From IMG/VR virus record IMGVR_UViG_3300008117_000004, positions 1 through 64,000 of that record: a stretch of 64,000 bases of DNA; one strand, written 5' to 3'. How positions within the stretch are numbered: the first letter of the stretch is position 1; each line of letters starts with the position of its first letter. Position numbers and translations under genes: made by a program. Below are positions 16,503 through 24,792 of the stretch, in pieces. The notes beneath the pieces are model-generated. The model made no database searches. It was not told the origin of the DNA and saw nothing but the letters and a program-made list of their open reading frames with translations. Source of the stretch: a virus.

Positions 16503-17153
16503 ATGAAAAATATGATAAAAGTAGGCTTATCAGGTAATAGATATTCAGGTAAAGATGTTTGTTGTAGAATATTTGAACAAATCGGTGTTCCGGTATTTAA
16601 TGCAGATGTTGTACTTAAATTTATTCTTAATTATAATTATGAGATTAATTATAAAATCAGAAGTGCGTTTGGTGATGTTTTTTCACTAAAAGGTGATTTA
16701 CTTGATTTGAATAAGTTTTCAGAAAAGAGAAAGTTTGATGATTTACTTGATATTGTCGAGTATGAATTGTTAAATGCTTATGACGAGTTCAATAAACGTC
16801 ATAAACAAAAAGTCTATACTATCTTCCACTCTTCTATTTTATATGAAAGAGAATGGCATAAAGTAATGGATTATAACATTACTGTTTTCTCTTCAAGAGA
16901 CGAAAGAATAGATCGTTGTAAAAAATCAACAAAGTTAGAAGAGCATAAAATCAAACAATTGATAAGTTCTGAGTTAGACGAGTTATGTAAAAACTCTTAT
17001 GGAGACTTTGTATTAAGTAATTACTTAGGAGCAGTTCCATCTTATGGTGATATTATAGACCAAATAAGTAGAGTTGATCAAAAAATTGTTGATAAGTACT
17101 TATTGAAAGAACAAACAACTTACGGAGAAGATTTTAATCCTAATTTATTATAA
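16503..17153 (+). CDS. Dephospho-CoA-kinase-like P-loop kinase
   Basis: This 216 aa protein resembles CoaE. It has an N-terminal P-loop GLSGNRYSGKD (residues 8-18), then VPVFNADVV, FGDVF...LDLNKFSE, HSSILYEREW, and the lid and base regions DERIDRCKK. The P-loop ends in GKD where GKS/GKT is normal, so either the substrate or the phosphate contact is changed. Phage deoxynucleoside monophosphate kinases of the T4 gp1 type share this fold, so it may phosphorylate dNMPs rather than dephospho-CoA. Start 16503 is chosen because it follows the promoter; upstream in-frame codons overlap the divergent primase gene. Its stop overlaps the next ATG (TAATG). Confidence 0.75.
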   Translation: MKNMIKVGLSGNRYSGKDVCCRIFEQIGVPVFNADVVLKFILNYNYEINYKIRSAFGDVFSLKGDLLDLNKFSEKRKFDDLLDIVEYELLNAYDEFNKRHKQKVYTIFHSSILYEREWHKVMDYNITVFSSRDERIDRCKKSTKLEEHKIKQLISSELDELCKNSYGDFVLSNYLGAVPSYGDIIDQISRVDQKIVDKYLLKEQTTYGEDFNPNLL

Positions 17154-17482
17154 TGAGAAAAAAAATATATTTAGCAATCGCATACACGGGTTATGAGGAT
17201 CTTAGTTTCGACTTGGCTAATAAAGAAGCAGCGAAACTAATTAATGAGGGTCACTTTGTATTTTCACCAATTAGTATGTCACATCCAATATCAAAACTTG
17301 GTGGTTTGGATGGATCATGGGACACTTGGAAAGAATTAGATATGGAGTTTATCAGATGGTGTGATGAAGTCCATGTTATAAACTTTAATGATTTAGCAAC
17401 TAAAAATTCAGTCGGTGTTAATGACGAGATTAAATACGCTAAAGAAATAGGAAAAGAAGTTATTTATATTCAAAAATTTTAA
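17153..17482 (+). CDS. DUF1937-like protein (nucleoside 2-deoxyribosyltransferase fold)
   Basis: This 109 aa protein reads IYLAIAYTGYEDLS...AAKLINEGHFVFSPISMSHPISK, then WKELDMEFIRWCDEVHVINF and GVNDEIKYAKEIGKEVIYI. This is the DUF1937 / DUF4406 pattern, small phage proteins with the Rossmann-like fold of nucleoside 2-deoxyribosyltransferases. FSP...HP and the paired acidic residues would form the nucleotide pocket. A role in nucleotide or modified-base metabolism is plausible, and adjacency to the P-loop kinase (one-base overlap) supports it. The exact reaction is unknown. Confidence 0.78.
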   Translation: MRKKIYLAIAYTGYEDLSFDLANKEAAKLINEGHFVFSPISMSHPISKLGGLDGSWDTWKELDMEFIRWCDEVHVINFNDLATKNSVGVNDEIKYAKEIGKEVIYIQKF

Positions 17483-17484
17483 TT

Positions 17485-17880
17485 ATGGCAAACGCTTATG
17501 TACATTCAAAATCTTCAGCTAGAAAGTTCGGTGGTGAAGTAGAAGATTATTTACCAATTCATATCAAAATGGATTGCTCAAAGGCTTATATTTCAGATAA
17601 TCGACACAGATGCTTGACGCATAATTCATTCTGGATTCATGAAGTTATGATTCCAATTTTTGGATATACTATTACAAACTCTGTTGGTAAAGTAGTTTCT
17701 GTAAAAGATATTTGTGAACAACATATTTTAGAAGATTTTGGTATGAGATTTATTCCAACTGCTCAAGACTATTTAGAAAATATGGAGTTTCAAGATTGGA
17801 TGCAAAATGGTATTAAAGGTAGCCCATCATCATTTAAAAAATTAAGTGAAAAGGGCAATATTAAAGTAAATATGGATTAA
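17485..17880 (+). CDS. DUF6915-like conserved protein
   Basis: This 131 aa protein starts MANAYVHSKSSARKFGGEVEDYLPIH. It has DCSKAYISDNRHRCLTHNSFWI, VKDICEQHILEDFG and IPTAQDYLENMEFQDWM. This His-rich pattern (HS.SA.KFGG...DxxK...RHR...HNS.......EQHxxEDxG) is what I remember for the DUF6915 family found in bacteria and phages. Several conserved His and Asp residues suggest a metal site, but no function is known to me. It is in the 16503 operon, 2 bases after the preceding stop. Confidence 0.65.
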   Translation: MANAYVHSKSSARKFGGEVEDYLPIHIKMDCSKAYISDNRHRCLTHNSFWIHEVMIPIFGYTITNSVGKVVSVKDICEQHILEDFGMRFIPTAQDYLENMEFQDWMQNGIKGSPSSFKKLSEKGNIKVNMD

Positions 17881-17881
17881 T

Positions 17882-18622
17882 ATGTATGTAATAGCCAAAT
17901 CTACGTCAAAACGTTTAATTAAAGGTTCTACTTATGAAGTTGATAAACTTTTCAATAGTGGTACTAACCAAAATCGTTGGATGGAGGGTAGAATAGTCTT
18001 AAAAGAAGTTAAAGGATGGTTTAGAGTAACTCAATTTACTGATGTTAATGGTAATGATGTTCCAAGAACAGATATCAATAACGTTATGACTACTTTTATC
18101 AGTGATAGTGCAAAGTTTGAAGAATTAAAAGTTGGTGATATACTTGTTTGTAAAACAGATAACTATAAAACTATTGTAAACGGTGGTTATTATAAAATTG
18201 AAAGTTTAGATACTAAAACTAAACAAGTACAAAGTTGGACTGGTAACAATTACACAAGTAGTGAGAATAAAATTAAGTTTGTTGGAGTTAAGAGAGTTAT
18301 GAAATATAACTCTTGGAATTTCAGAAAAATGACTACTCAGGAGTTAAGAGATGCTAACTTAAATGAATTATTAAATAATGAGAAACTTAATGTTTTTGAT
18401 AAACCGATTTCAAGAAAATTAGACTACTCGGAAAATCCTGATTTAGATTTAATTAAATCATTAGCAATGTCAATTTTAGATCCTAATAGACATAAATTAT
18501 CAATTATTGATTGGGCATGTGAAAAACATGATCGAAAATTAGGAATACAAAATAAAGATTTTGAAAGATTATTGGAGTTGCCTCTTAAAGATTTATTAGA
18601 ATTAATAGAAACAAACAAATAA
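17882..18622 (+). CDS. Conserved unknown with two SH3-like repeats
   Basis: This 246 aa protein is not of a family I recognise. It appears to hold two related beta-rich segments, about residues 1-65 (YVIAKSTSKRLIKGSTYEV...WFRVTQFTDVNG) and 75-150 (LKVGDILVCKTDNYKTIVNGGYYKIES). Each resembles a small SH3-like barrel with a GxxY(K/E)(I/V) turn. A helical C-terminus follows, ending KDLLELIETNK. It starts one base after the previous stop, so it belongs to the 16503 operon. Confidence 0.7.
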   Translation: MYVIAKSTSKRLIKGSTYEVDKLFNSGTNQNRWMEGRIVLKEVKGWFRVTQFTDVNGNDVPRTDINNVMTTFISDSAKFEELKVGDILVCKTDNYKTIVNGGYYKIESLDTKTKQVQSWTGNNYTSSENKIKFVGVKRVMKYNSWNFRKMTTQELRDANLNELLNNEKLNVFDKPISRKLDYSENPDLDLIKSLAMSILDPNRHKLSIIDWACEKHDRKLGIQNKDFERLLELPLKDLLELIETNK

Positions 18623-18685
18623 CAACACACACCCTACGATAAAAGGGAGTATCTTGTATTTTATATATAAAAATAAAATACTAAT

Positions 18686-19264
18686 ATGAAGTGGAAAGAT
18701 AATGATGTTATAAATGGATTTAAATTATTAGAAAGATCTGAAAAGAAAGGTTATTGGAAAGCTGAACATAAATGTGGTAGAGTATATGAGTTCAGAACAT
18801 CACAAATAAGATCACAAAGTCATTGCAAAGGATGTATAAATGAGTATCATATTGAAAATAGAGGTAAAAATCACAAATCATGGAAAGGATGTGGTGAGTT
18901 ATCATCAGATCTTTTTACAACAATAAAATTAAATGCTAGAGATAGAAAATTGACTTTTGATTTGACTATTGAATTTCTTTGGGATTTATTTTTAAAACAA
19001 GATGGAAAGTGTGCTTTATCAAAGATACCAATTTATTTAAATGAAAAGTGTAGTGATAAAAAATACAAAACCGCGACTTTAGATAGAATTGATAGTAATA
19101 AAGGATATATAGTCGGTAATGTTCAATGGTTACATAGAGATATAAATAAAATGAAGAATAACTTTCCAGAGGATTATTTTTTCAAAATGTGTGAATTAGT
19201 AAGTTCAAACAACAAAAATGAGAATTTTGATATAAAACCTGGATATTTTTTTAACAACAATTAA
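18686..19264 (+). CDS. HNH homing endonuclease
   Basis: This 192 aa protein has an N-terminal zinc-ribbon-like part with Cys pairs (HKCG, CKGC; residues 28-50). A C-terminal HNH nuclease core follows: CALSKIPIYL (109-118), TLDRIDSNKGYIVGNVQW (131-148) and HRDINKMKN (150-158). This is the usual layout of phage free-standing HNH endonucleases. It is preceded by about 60 bases including an AT-rich TTTTATATATAAAA stretch. It interrupts an otherwise contiguous string of small + strand genes, which fits a mobile insertion. Confidence 0.85.
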   Translation: MKWKDNDVINGFKLLERSEKKGYWKAEHKCGRVYEFRTSQIRSQSHCKGCINEYHIENRGKNHKSWKGCGELSSDLFTTIKLNARDRKLTFDLTIEFLWDLFLKQDGKCALSKIPIYLNEKCSDKKYKTATLDRIDSNKGYIVGNVQWLHRDINKMKNNFPEDYFFKMCELVSSNNKNENFDIKPGYFFNNN

Positions 19265-19274
19265 ATAATATAAT

Positions 19275-19769
19275 ATGGAAATAAACGAAAAACTAGAAAA
19301 CCTTAAAAAACTTAAAAAGGAGTTAAGGTCTAAAAGAACTGAATTGGATGATGCTTCATCAGATCTTTTTGACTCTTGGTGTAAAGATTTTTTTACTAAA
19401 AACTCAGATGTGATTGAGTCATTCGCTTGGAACCAATACACACCCTATTTTAACGACGGGGACGCGACAGTGTTCTCAGCAAACACAGATTACATAAAAG
19501 TAAATGATGTTTATTGTGATGAATTGGAAAATATTCAAAAAATAAAAGTAACAAATTGGGGTACTTGGAACAGAGTAACTAAAAAGTATGATAATCGAGT
19601 AGAGTTTGAAAATCCAAACTATGATGAAAGATTGGATAATTTAGTTACTGAGATTAAAGATTTTTTACAATTATTTGATGATGATTTTTATCTAAGTAAA
19701 TATGGAGATCATACAGAAATAACAGTAACTAAAAATGGTGTTGATGTTGATGAATACGATCACGATTAA
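19275..19769 (+). CDS. Unknown phage protein
   Basis: This 164 aa acidic protein begins with a predicted helix EKLENLKKLKKELRSKRTELDD. A mixed segment follows with FAWNQYTPYFNDGDATVF, and the tail is ITVTKNGVDVDEYDHD. I recognise it only as a commonly seen phage hypothetical type, in which an N-terminal coiled helix is followed by a QYTPYFNDGD core. It ends in a 4-base convergent overlap with the GIY-YIG gene. Confidence 0.7.
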   Translation: MEINEKLENLKKLKKELRSKRTELDDASSDLFDSWCKDFFTKNSDVIESFAWNQYTPYFNDGDATVFSANTDYIKVNDVYCDELENIQKIKVTNWGTWNRVTKKYDNRVEFENPNYDERLDNLVTEIKDFLQLFDDDFYLSKYGDHTEITVTKNGVDVDEYDHD

Positions 19770-20647
19770 TAGAATTTTCTACCCAATGACCAACCATCAT
19801 TTAAGTATAGATCTAATTGGTCCAAACTAACTTGTTTTGATTTTTTTAATATATCATTCTTAATCCACTTGGTGTTTAATTGGTTATTTGTTTTTTCTTT
19901 TGGGCGACCTAGGTAAAATCCATTTTGTAAATAGGTTGATAGGTCGTCTTTAGATACAGCTATAGTTTTCCCATCTTCTATATTAGTAACAAATGTTCTG
20001 TTATACATTGGATTTTTCCCACCACCTTTTGGAATTTTCTTAAATTTTTCTCTTGTCTCTTCGCTTATTACTCGATCCTTTGTTATATGCTTGTATTCAC
20101 CATTTAAGAATTTTGGGTCATTTACTGAAACCCATTTTTTAATTCCATTTTTGTCAATTATTAAAGTCTTTCCTTTAATTTTTGAGAATATCTCACCTGA
20201 TATAATTCTTGGATCGTCTTTTTTAACGCGATAATTATTACCATCTGAGTCAACTGCCATTATAAAGTCACTCAATGTTGATTTTAATTTACCAGATATA
20301 AAATCTGGATCATCTTTTGAAACTCTAAATCTTTTACCAATCTCATTTTCTACTAAAATAGAACCATTATTTGGTCTCCACCCACCACCTAGTATAATAT
20401 TATATGTGTCTTTTCGTTCTATGAATTCCCTATTAACAATTTTCTTTTCCATTAATATCATGTCATCTCTATTATCAAAAATGTATAATACCTCTTTTGT
20501 GAAATTTTCTCGTCCATATAACTTTAAGTCTAATTTTAAATTTTTACCGGATCCCATATAGGAATCGTTTATATCATAGGTCTTATGTATTCCCACATAA
20601 ATTTTACCATTCAATATATTTTTTATTTTATATACAATATAATACAT
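19766..20647 (-). CDS. GIY-YIG homing endonuclease
   Basis: This roughly 293 aa protein has an N-terminal GIY-YIG nuclease (YYIVYKIKN..NGKIYVGIHKT, then YGRENFTKEVLYIF and a catalytic-type Glu in MEKKIVN). The rest carries repeated modules of the form (V/I)SKDDPxFxSGxxK (at least four, e.g. FRVSKDDPDFISGKL and VSVNDPKFLNGEY) that probably read DNA. I chose ATG at 20647; a TTG two codons upstream also keeps frame. A TATATTTG element lies directly before the ATG. It sits on the strand opposite to both flanking genes. Confidence 0.82.
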   Translation of the reverse strand: MYYIVYKIKNILNGKIYVGIHKTYDINDSYMGSGKNLKLDLKLYGRENFTKEVLYIFDNRDDMILMEKKIVNREFIERKDTYNIILGGGWRPNNGSILVENEIGKRFRVSKDDPDFISGKLKSTLSDFIMAVDSDGNNYRVKKDDPRIISGEIFSKIKGKTLIIDKNGIKKWVSVNDPKFLNGEYKHITKDRVISEETREKFKKIPKGGGKNPMYNRTFVTNIEDGKTIAVSKDDLSTYLQNGFYLGRPKEKTNNQLNTKWIKNDILKKSKQVSLDQLDLYLNDGWSLGRKFY

Positions 20648-20650
20648 TTT

Positions 20651-20658
20651 CAAATATA
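20651..20658 (-). promoter_or_regulatory. Possible -7 element of the GIY-YIG gene
   Basis: On the - strand this reads TATATTTG, followed by AAA and the ATG at 20647. If functional, the mRNA would be leaderless or nearly so. No clear -33 element is visible. Confidence 0.4.
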
Positions 20659-20727
20659 CTTTTTATTGTATATATAAAATAGTCTTAGGTCTCCGAACCT
20701 ACTTATGGATAAAAAAAGTAAATTGAG

Positions 20728-20749
20728 TTCTTAATATATACATTAAGAA
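20728..20749 (+). promoter_or_regulatory. Late promoter motif within an inverted repeat
   Basis: An exact TTAATATATAC at 20731-20741 lies inside a perfect 8-bp inverted repeat (TTCTTAAT / ATTAAGAA), 21 bases before the start codon at 20763. A run of T follows the repeat, so a weak terminator is an alternative reading. The repetition of the 11-mer at other gene starts favours a promoter. Confidence 0.5.
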
Positions 20750-20762
20750 TTTTTTTTATTTT

Positions 20763-21227
20763 ATGAAACATATTAAATTATTTGAAGCATTTAAAGGTAG
20801 ACCTTATATAGACAGAAGAGCTATGGCTGCTAGAAAACCTGTTGAGATTGGCTATTTAAAACAACCAGTTGAGATTAGAGTTGAGATTGAAAAACCAACA
20901 CACACATCAGATCGTCAATGGAGACATGGTGTGGATGATAAGATAACAGATGATGATATAGTAGAAACTATTGAAAAGGCTATTGAGCAACTTACTATTG
21001 ATTTAATGCAGGATGAATTTGATATCTATCAAAATGAGGATGATTATCCAACAAGAGGTGTTAAAGCTGGTGATTTTAATAGATTTGTTATAAAAAACAA
21101 AGAGAATAACTTAAATATTGTTTGTATTCTTCAACCAGGAGAATGGGAATTTACATTAACTATAATAACTATAATGACTAAACCGAATTTCACAACATAT
21201 CCAGGTCAGCATGTTATTGTGGTTTAA
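20763..21227 (+). CDS. Unknown protein with MKHIKLFEAF N-terminus
   Basis: This 154 aa protein begins MKHIKLFEAFKGRPYIDRRA, is acidic in the middle (DDDIVETIEKAIEQLTIDLMQDEFD), and has a C-terminal beta-rich part. The N-terminal MK(H/Y)-x-K-x-F-E-x-F pattern recurs loosely in the proteins at 43813 and 61471. It also recalls the capsid-targeting N-termini of T4 internal proteins. It follows a late-type motif. Packaging into the capsid is only a hypothesis. Confidence 0.65.
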   Translation: MKHIKLFEAFKGRPYIDRRAMAARKPVEIGYLKQPVEIRVEIEKPTHTSDRQWRHGVDDKITDDDIVETIEKAIEQLTIDLMQDEFDIYQNEDDYPTRGVKAGDFNRFVIKNKENNLNIVCILQPGEWEFTLTIITIMTKPNFTTYPGQHVIVV

Positions 21228-21577
21228 TCTAGTAAATCTCTAAGTATTCTATCTCTTTTTTGTCTTTTTGATTCTTTACCGGATTCAATAATTTCAACTT
21301 CAATATATGAATTATTAGTTGGTGTGAAATTACTACGCTCCCACTTACCAAACTTACCAACTAATAAAGATTTTTTATATTTAACACCACATTTTTGACA
21401 TTGACAAAATACATCTTTCCAGACTTTACCATTAAATCTATCATAGAAGTATGATGTTTCATCTTCTACAAACCACTTCATATCCCAACCTCTCATTTGA
21501 TGACGACAAAATAATATTTTAATAGACTTTTTAATTTCTATTAAGGATGATTTTATAATTTCTATTGTACTAATCAT
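21224..21577 (-). CDS. Small unknown with CxxC zinc-binding pair
   Basis: This 117 aa protein contains CRHQMRGWDMKW, VFCQCQKCGVKYKKSL and a basic C-terminal helix SKRQKRDRILRDLLD. The CxC..C cluster could bind zinc together with the upstream Cys/His. I know no family for it. Its start overlaps the end of the gene at 21570, so the two are probably co-translated. It meets the + strand gene 20763 tail to tail with a 4-base overlap. Confidence 0.6.
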   Translation of the reverse strand: MISTIEIIKSSLIEIKKSIKILFCRHQMRGWDMKWFVEDETSYFYDRFNGKVWKDVFCQCQKCGVKYKKSLLVGKFGKWERSNFTPTNNSYIEVEIIESGKESKRQKRDRILRDLLD

Positions 21578-21956
21578 TTATTTGAAGCCACATCCCATCA
21601 GTTAGTAATTGATACTTACCAATGAATACATATTTATTTTTCCATTCTTCTGGTGATATAATAGATAAAAATTCATATTCACCATTCGAATAAAGATAAT
21701 AATTATTTCCAACAATTGGTTGAAAGTTATACTTAGATTTATAAATACGTTCATTTAAATTTATACTATTCATCAAATCTTCATATTGAGATTTAATTTC
21801 GTTAAATCTTTGAGTATAATGATGTTTTAATCTATTGGATTTATCAAGTTTAAACAACTCAATATTATCGGGTTCAAATGGTTGTGAACCAATTTCAGTT
21901 GGATATGCTTTAGAATACCTATCAGGTACATAACTATCGGGTAACTTTTTTTCCAT
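21570..21956 (-). CDS. Unknown small protein
   Basis: This 128 aa protein starts MEKKLPDSYVPDRYSKAYP and has a helical middle (NRLKHHYTQRFNEIKSQYEDLMNSI). The C-terminus is a beta-rich PIVGNNYYLYSNGEYEFLSIISPEEW...GKYQLLTDGMWLQ that looks like a small SH3-like barrel. No family recognised. It is transcribed after the S1 gene but separated from it by the strong terminator at 21969-21999. Confidence 0.6.
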   Translation of the reverse strand: MEKKLPDSYVPDRYSKAYPTEIGSQPFEPDNIELFKLDKSNRLKHHYTQRFNEIKSQYEDLMNSINLNERIYKSKYNFQPIVGNNYYLYSNGEYEFLSIISPEEWKNKYVFIGKYQLLTDGMWLQIND

Positions 21957-21968
21957 AAATTTTATATA

Positions 21969-21999
21969 AAAAAACCTCTGAAAGTTTCAGAGGTTTTTT
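21969..21999 (-). terminator. Strong hairpin terminator after the S1 gene
   Basis: An inverted repeat with a stem of about 14 bp (AAAAAACCTCTGAA / TTCAGAGGTTTTTT) and 3-base loop is flanked by A and T runs, so it can act on both strands. It lies 19 bases after the stop of the S1-domain gene. Confidence 0.8.
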
Positions 22000-22017
22000 A
22001 AAGAGTTTTAAATAATC

Positions 22018-23130
22018 TTAAGCTAATGTTAAGAATATTTTTCTACTTGAACGATCAACAGATAAAACTTTTACGTTTAAATCTTGACCAACATTGAATT
22101 TCTTATTCAATTTCTCCATTTCTGAAGTGTGAATTAATCCAACTGTCTCATCATCAAGATTAATTAAAGTACCAAATTGTTTAGTATCTTTAACAGAACC
22201 TTTTAATGTTTGACCATTTTTGATAGTGTCCCAAAGAGTTTCTCTTAAAATCTGAGTTAAGATGATTTTATCTCTTGTAGGGTCTCCTTTAGCATCTTTA
22301 ACGATCTCTTTGATATAAAAATCAATTTCAAAACCAGGTTTAATATCGTTAAGTTTTTCTTGCCAGTCTGGGTGTACATTTGCTTTGTGAATCATACCAG
22401 TTAAACACTCGTTAAATTCAACAAACACACCAAATGGAGCTGTTCCTGTAACGTTTCCTGTGTAAACAGTTTCGTTATTAAGTTCTTTAATAGCTGCTGG
22501 GATAAGTGATTGTAAGAATTTTCTTCTACTAACAATATAAGTACCTTCATGGTCTGAGTAAGACTCAATTGCTACTTCAAATGTTTCACCAACAATAGAA
22601 TTTGGATCAAATAATTTGTTGATACCAGCCAACGTATTTGGCATAAATCCAGGAAGAGTAACACCACCGTGGAATACATCAACATCATATCCCGCTGGAT
22701 TAAGTGATTTAATATAGGCTGTTACCGATTCTCCTTCCTCAAGAGATTTCAAGTTAGCGTGAGCTCTTGACTCGTATAAGTTCGCGATAGATCCTTTGAT
22801 CATGAAGTTTTTATCACTAATATCATAGATTAAGACATCAACTACATCACCAAATTCAGCATTTTTAAGGTATTTTTCTTCATTACCCTTGTTATCAATT
22901 CTGATGAAGTCTTTATAACCAGAAACTTCAAATAAAAATTGTTCTGATGTTTTACCAACATAAACTGCTGATACCACAGAATTCTTTTTAGGTACATTAA
23001 TTTCAATAGAATCGTAAAGTGCTGATAATTTACTGTCTATTTTTCTGTTTTTGTTTTTTCTTGGTGAAAACGTATTGTCTTCGAAGAGATAATCTAACTC
23101 TTCATTACCGATTTTGTTTATCATATTCAT
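22018..23130 (-). CDS. S1-domain RNA-binding protein, ribosomal protein S1-like
   Basis: This 370 aa protein has an acidic N-terminus, then four consecutive S1 OB-fold segments at about residues 50-115, 130-205, 220-295 and 305-370. The last two are the clearest (TGNVTGTAPFGVFVEFNECLTGMIHKA; GQTLKGSVKDTKQFGTLINLDDETVGLIHTSE). Cellular S1 has four to six such domains and brings mRNA to the 30S subunit. A phage copy could favour phage mRNAs, especially in a host that relies on A/U-rich leaders instead of Shine-Dalgarno pairing. An RNA-degradation or antitermination role is also possible. It ends at a strong terminator. Confidence 0.85.
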   Translation of the reverse strand: MNMINKIGNEELDYLFEDNTFSPRKNKNRKIDSKLSALYDSIEINVPKKNSVVSAVYVGKTSEQFLFEVSGYKDFIRIDNKGNEEKYLKNAEFGDVVDVLIYDISDKNFMIKGSIANLYESRAHANLKSLEEGESVTAYIKSLNPAGYDVDVFHGGVTLPGFMPNTLAGINKLFDPNSIVGETFEVAIESYSDHEGTYIVSRRKFLQSLIPAAIKELNNETVYTGNVTGTAPFGVFVEFNECLTGMIHKANVHPDWQEKLNDIKPGFEIDFYIKEIVKDAKGDPTRDKIILTQILRETLWDTIKNGQTLKGSVKDTKQFGTLINLDDETVGLIHTSEMEKLNKKFNVGQDLNVKVLSVDRSSRKIFLTLA

Positions 23131-23189
23131 AAATTTAAAAGTTACTAACTAATGATTATATTGACTAACTTATATAAAAGTTTAAAAAA

Positions 23190-23576
23190 TTATTTTATTC
23201 TTTTAATATTATTTTTAATCATATAATCTCTCAATCTCGCAGCATCTTCGTATCTCTCTTCATTTATAAGAGTTTCTAACTTTTCATTAAGTGCTGCTGC
23301 AATTTCTTCCGGATTCTTAGAATTACCAATTCTTTTAATATCATCTGTTAATGAATTAAAATATTTGTTCATTTGATTTATATCCAAAAAAAGATTTTTT
23401 TGTTTAGGATCATTTGAATCTATAAGTTCTTTTAAAGAAGAGCTATTCATTACTTTTTTAATAAAATCCTCTGTTAAAGCAGAATTCTCTATTAAATATT
23501 TAGCTAAATGAAAAGGTCTATTTTTGAACATCTTTAATAAGATTACAAAATTTCTATATAAATCTTCATTTTCCAT
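23190..23576 (-). CDS. UVR-motif protein (McsA/UvrB-type C-terminal helix pair)
   Basis: This 128 aa protein is helical throughout. Its C-terminal segment NEKLETLINEERYEDAARLRDYMIKNN (about residues 95-121) matches the UVR motif that links UvrB to UvrC and also occurs in McsA and ClpC-type proteins. The N-terminal 90 residues have no recognisable domain. It may tether a host UVR partner, for example the Clp protease system or excision repair; this is inference. It lies just upstream of the S1 gene in the same direction. Confidence 0.7.
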   Translation of the reverse strand: MENEDLYRNFVILLKMFKNRPFHLAKYLIENSALTEDFIKKVMNSSSLKELIDSNDPKQKNLFLDINQMNKYFNSLTDDIKRIGNSKNPEEIAAALNEKLETLINEERYEDAARLRDYMIKNNIKRIK

Positions 23577-23610
23577 ACTTAAATATTATATTTTGGGTAC
23601 TTAGTAAGTT

Positions 23611-24300
23611 TTATATTTTAGTGAATAATAAATTAAAATAGTAGTTAAAGTTATATAGTGTACTAGGTACTTCTTGATTAAAGAATAATTTTATTGATGT
23701 TCCGTCGAATTTAGTTTCAGTTTGAAGTTTCTTCATTTGAAATTCGGGTTTGAACGCTGATGAATTCCAATTATTTTTAAATCTAAGTAGATTTTGACTT
23801 CTCAAATCTTTATTCTCAACATATAAGTCAACTCTATTGATCTTGTATCTATCAAGTACATTATTATTTATGTAATTTTTAAGAGATGAATTAACATCAT
23901 TATTCAATGTCATATTATTTTTAATGCCTTCAAAAGTTCTCCATCTCTTCATTTCTGCAAAAATATAATCTATTAAAATATTTCTTAAATCAATAGTTAT
24001 GATCCAACGGGTTGCATTATCTCTAGTATATGTAGATTGAGTTTGATCTAGCTCCAATAAGTGATAATTTTTTTTTGAAGTTGATGAAGAGTAGATGTTT
24101 GAATCCAATATTTGTTCTGATGATAAGTCAATCTGCTCACCATTTGAGTTTTGAAAATAGATAATATCTTGTACATCAATATAGATTGAGTCTTCTATTT
24201 CAAGCATTTTGGATCCAAAGAAATTACTTTCTTCAACCATATTAAGACTACCATTTATATCTTTGTGTGTAAACTCAGGACTTATGTAACTTCTTCTCAT
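23611..24300 (-). CDS. Probable virion protein (tail/baseplate region)
   Basis: This 229 aa protein has no recognised domain. Its composition is mixed alpha/beta and Asn/Tyr/Phe-rich, with a conserved-looking WIITIDLRNILIDYIFAEMKRWRTFEG block and a C-terminal YNFNYYFNLLFTKI. It overlaps the next upstream gene (24297) by 4 bases and terminates a string of four co-directional genes that includes the 1531 and 1080 aa proteins. I infer a structural, probably tail-associated role from that context alone. Confidence 0.6.
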   Translation of the reverse strand: MRRSYISPEFTHKDINGSLNMVEESNFFGSKMLEIEDSIYIDVQDIIYFQNSNGEQIDLSSEQILDSNIYSSSTSKKNYHLLELDQTQSTYTRDNATRWIITIDLRNILIDYIFAEMKRWRTFEGIKNNMTLNNDVNSSLKNYINNNVLDRYKINRVDLYVENKDLRSQNLLRFKNNWNSSAFKPEFQMKKLQTETKFDGTSIKLFFNQEVPSTLYNFNYYFNLLFTKI

Positions 24301-24776
24301 ATATAATCATTTCTATTTATATTAAAACTTCTAATTGGTCTACCAATATCAATAGTTTCGGTTGGGATAATACCAGTATTTATTTCAAAATTATCTCTCC
24401 AATCTATTAAAACTCTCTCATAATTATTTCTATTTTTATTATAGAATTTTAGATTACTTAAATCATAAGTATATGATGGATTCGTAGATTCAAATGTTTC
24501 TAAATGATATTCATAATCCCAAGTAGATTTAAATATAAAAAAATCAGTTACTGAATATCCAAATTCATCTAACATTGGATAAATTGATTTAATATCCTTA
24601 TCATCTTTTAATTTTAAAACACTCTGTATTCTATTTATTTTTCTAAATTTTCTTTCTTTTACAACACCAAATGCTGTTAGATCTGTATCAAAAGAATAAT
24701 TACCATAAATAGGGTTATAGTAAGAGTTTTCTTTTTTTAAATAATTACTTTGACTGAAAAAAACAGGTGCTGACAT
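24297..24776 (-). CDS. Probable virion protein, unknown family
   Basis: This 159 aa protein starts MSAPVFFSQSNYLKKENSYYNPIYG. It has FRKINRIQSVLKLKDDKDIKSIYPMLDEFGYSVTDFFIFKSTWDYEYHLET, and ends SFNINRNDYI. No family recognised. It is translationally coupled to the gene at 23611 (4-base overlap) and 16 bases after the 1531 aa gene, so it is probably part of the same virion substructure. Confidence 0.6.
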   Translation of the reverse strand: MSAPVFFSQSNYLKKENSYYNPIYGNYSFDTDLTAFGVVKERKFRKINRIQSVLKLKDDKDIKSIYPMLDEFGYSVTDFFIFKSTWDYEYHLETFESTNPSYTYDLSNLKFYNKNRNNYERVLIDWRDNFEINTGIIPTETIDIGRPIRSFNINRNDYI

Positions 24777-24792
24777 AATCTATATATTTATT

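Noticed and set aside
20701-20733. Small open frame MDKKSKLSS before the gene at 20763
   Set aside because: Only nine codons, overlaps the promoter-like inverted repeat, and has no support as a gene.
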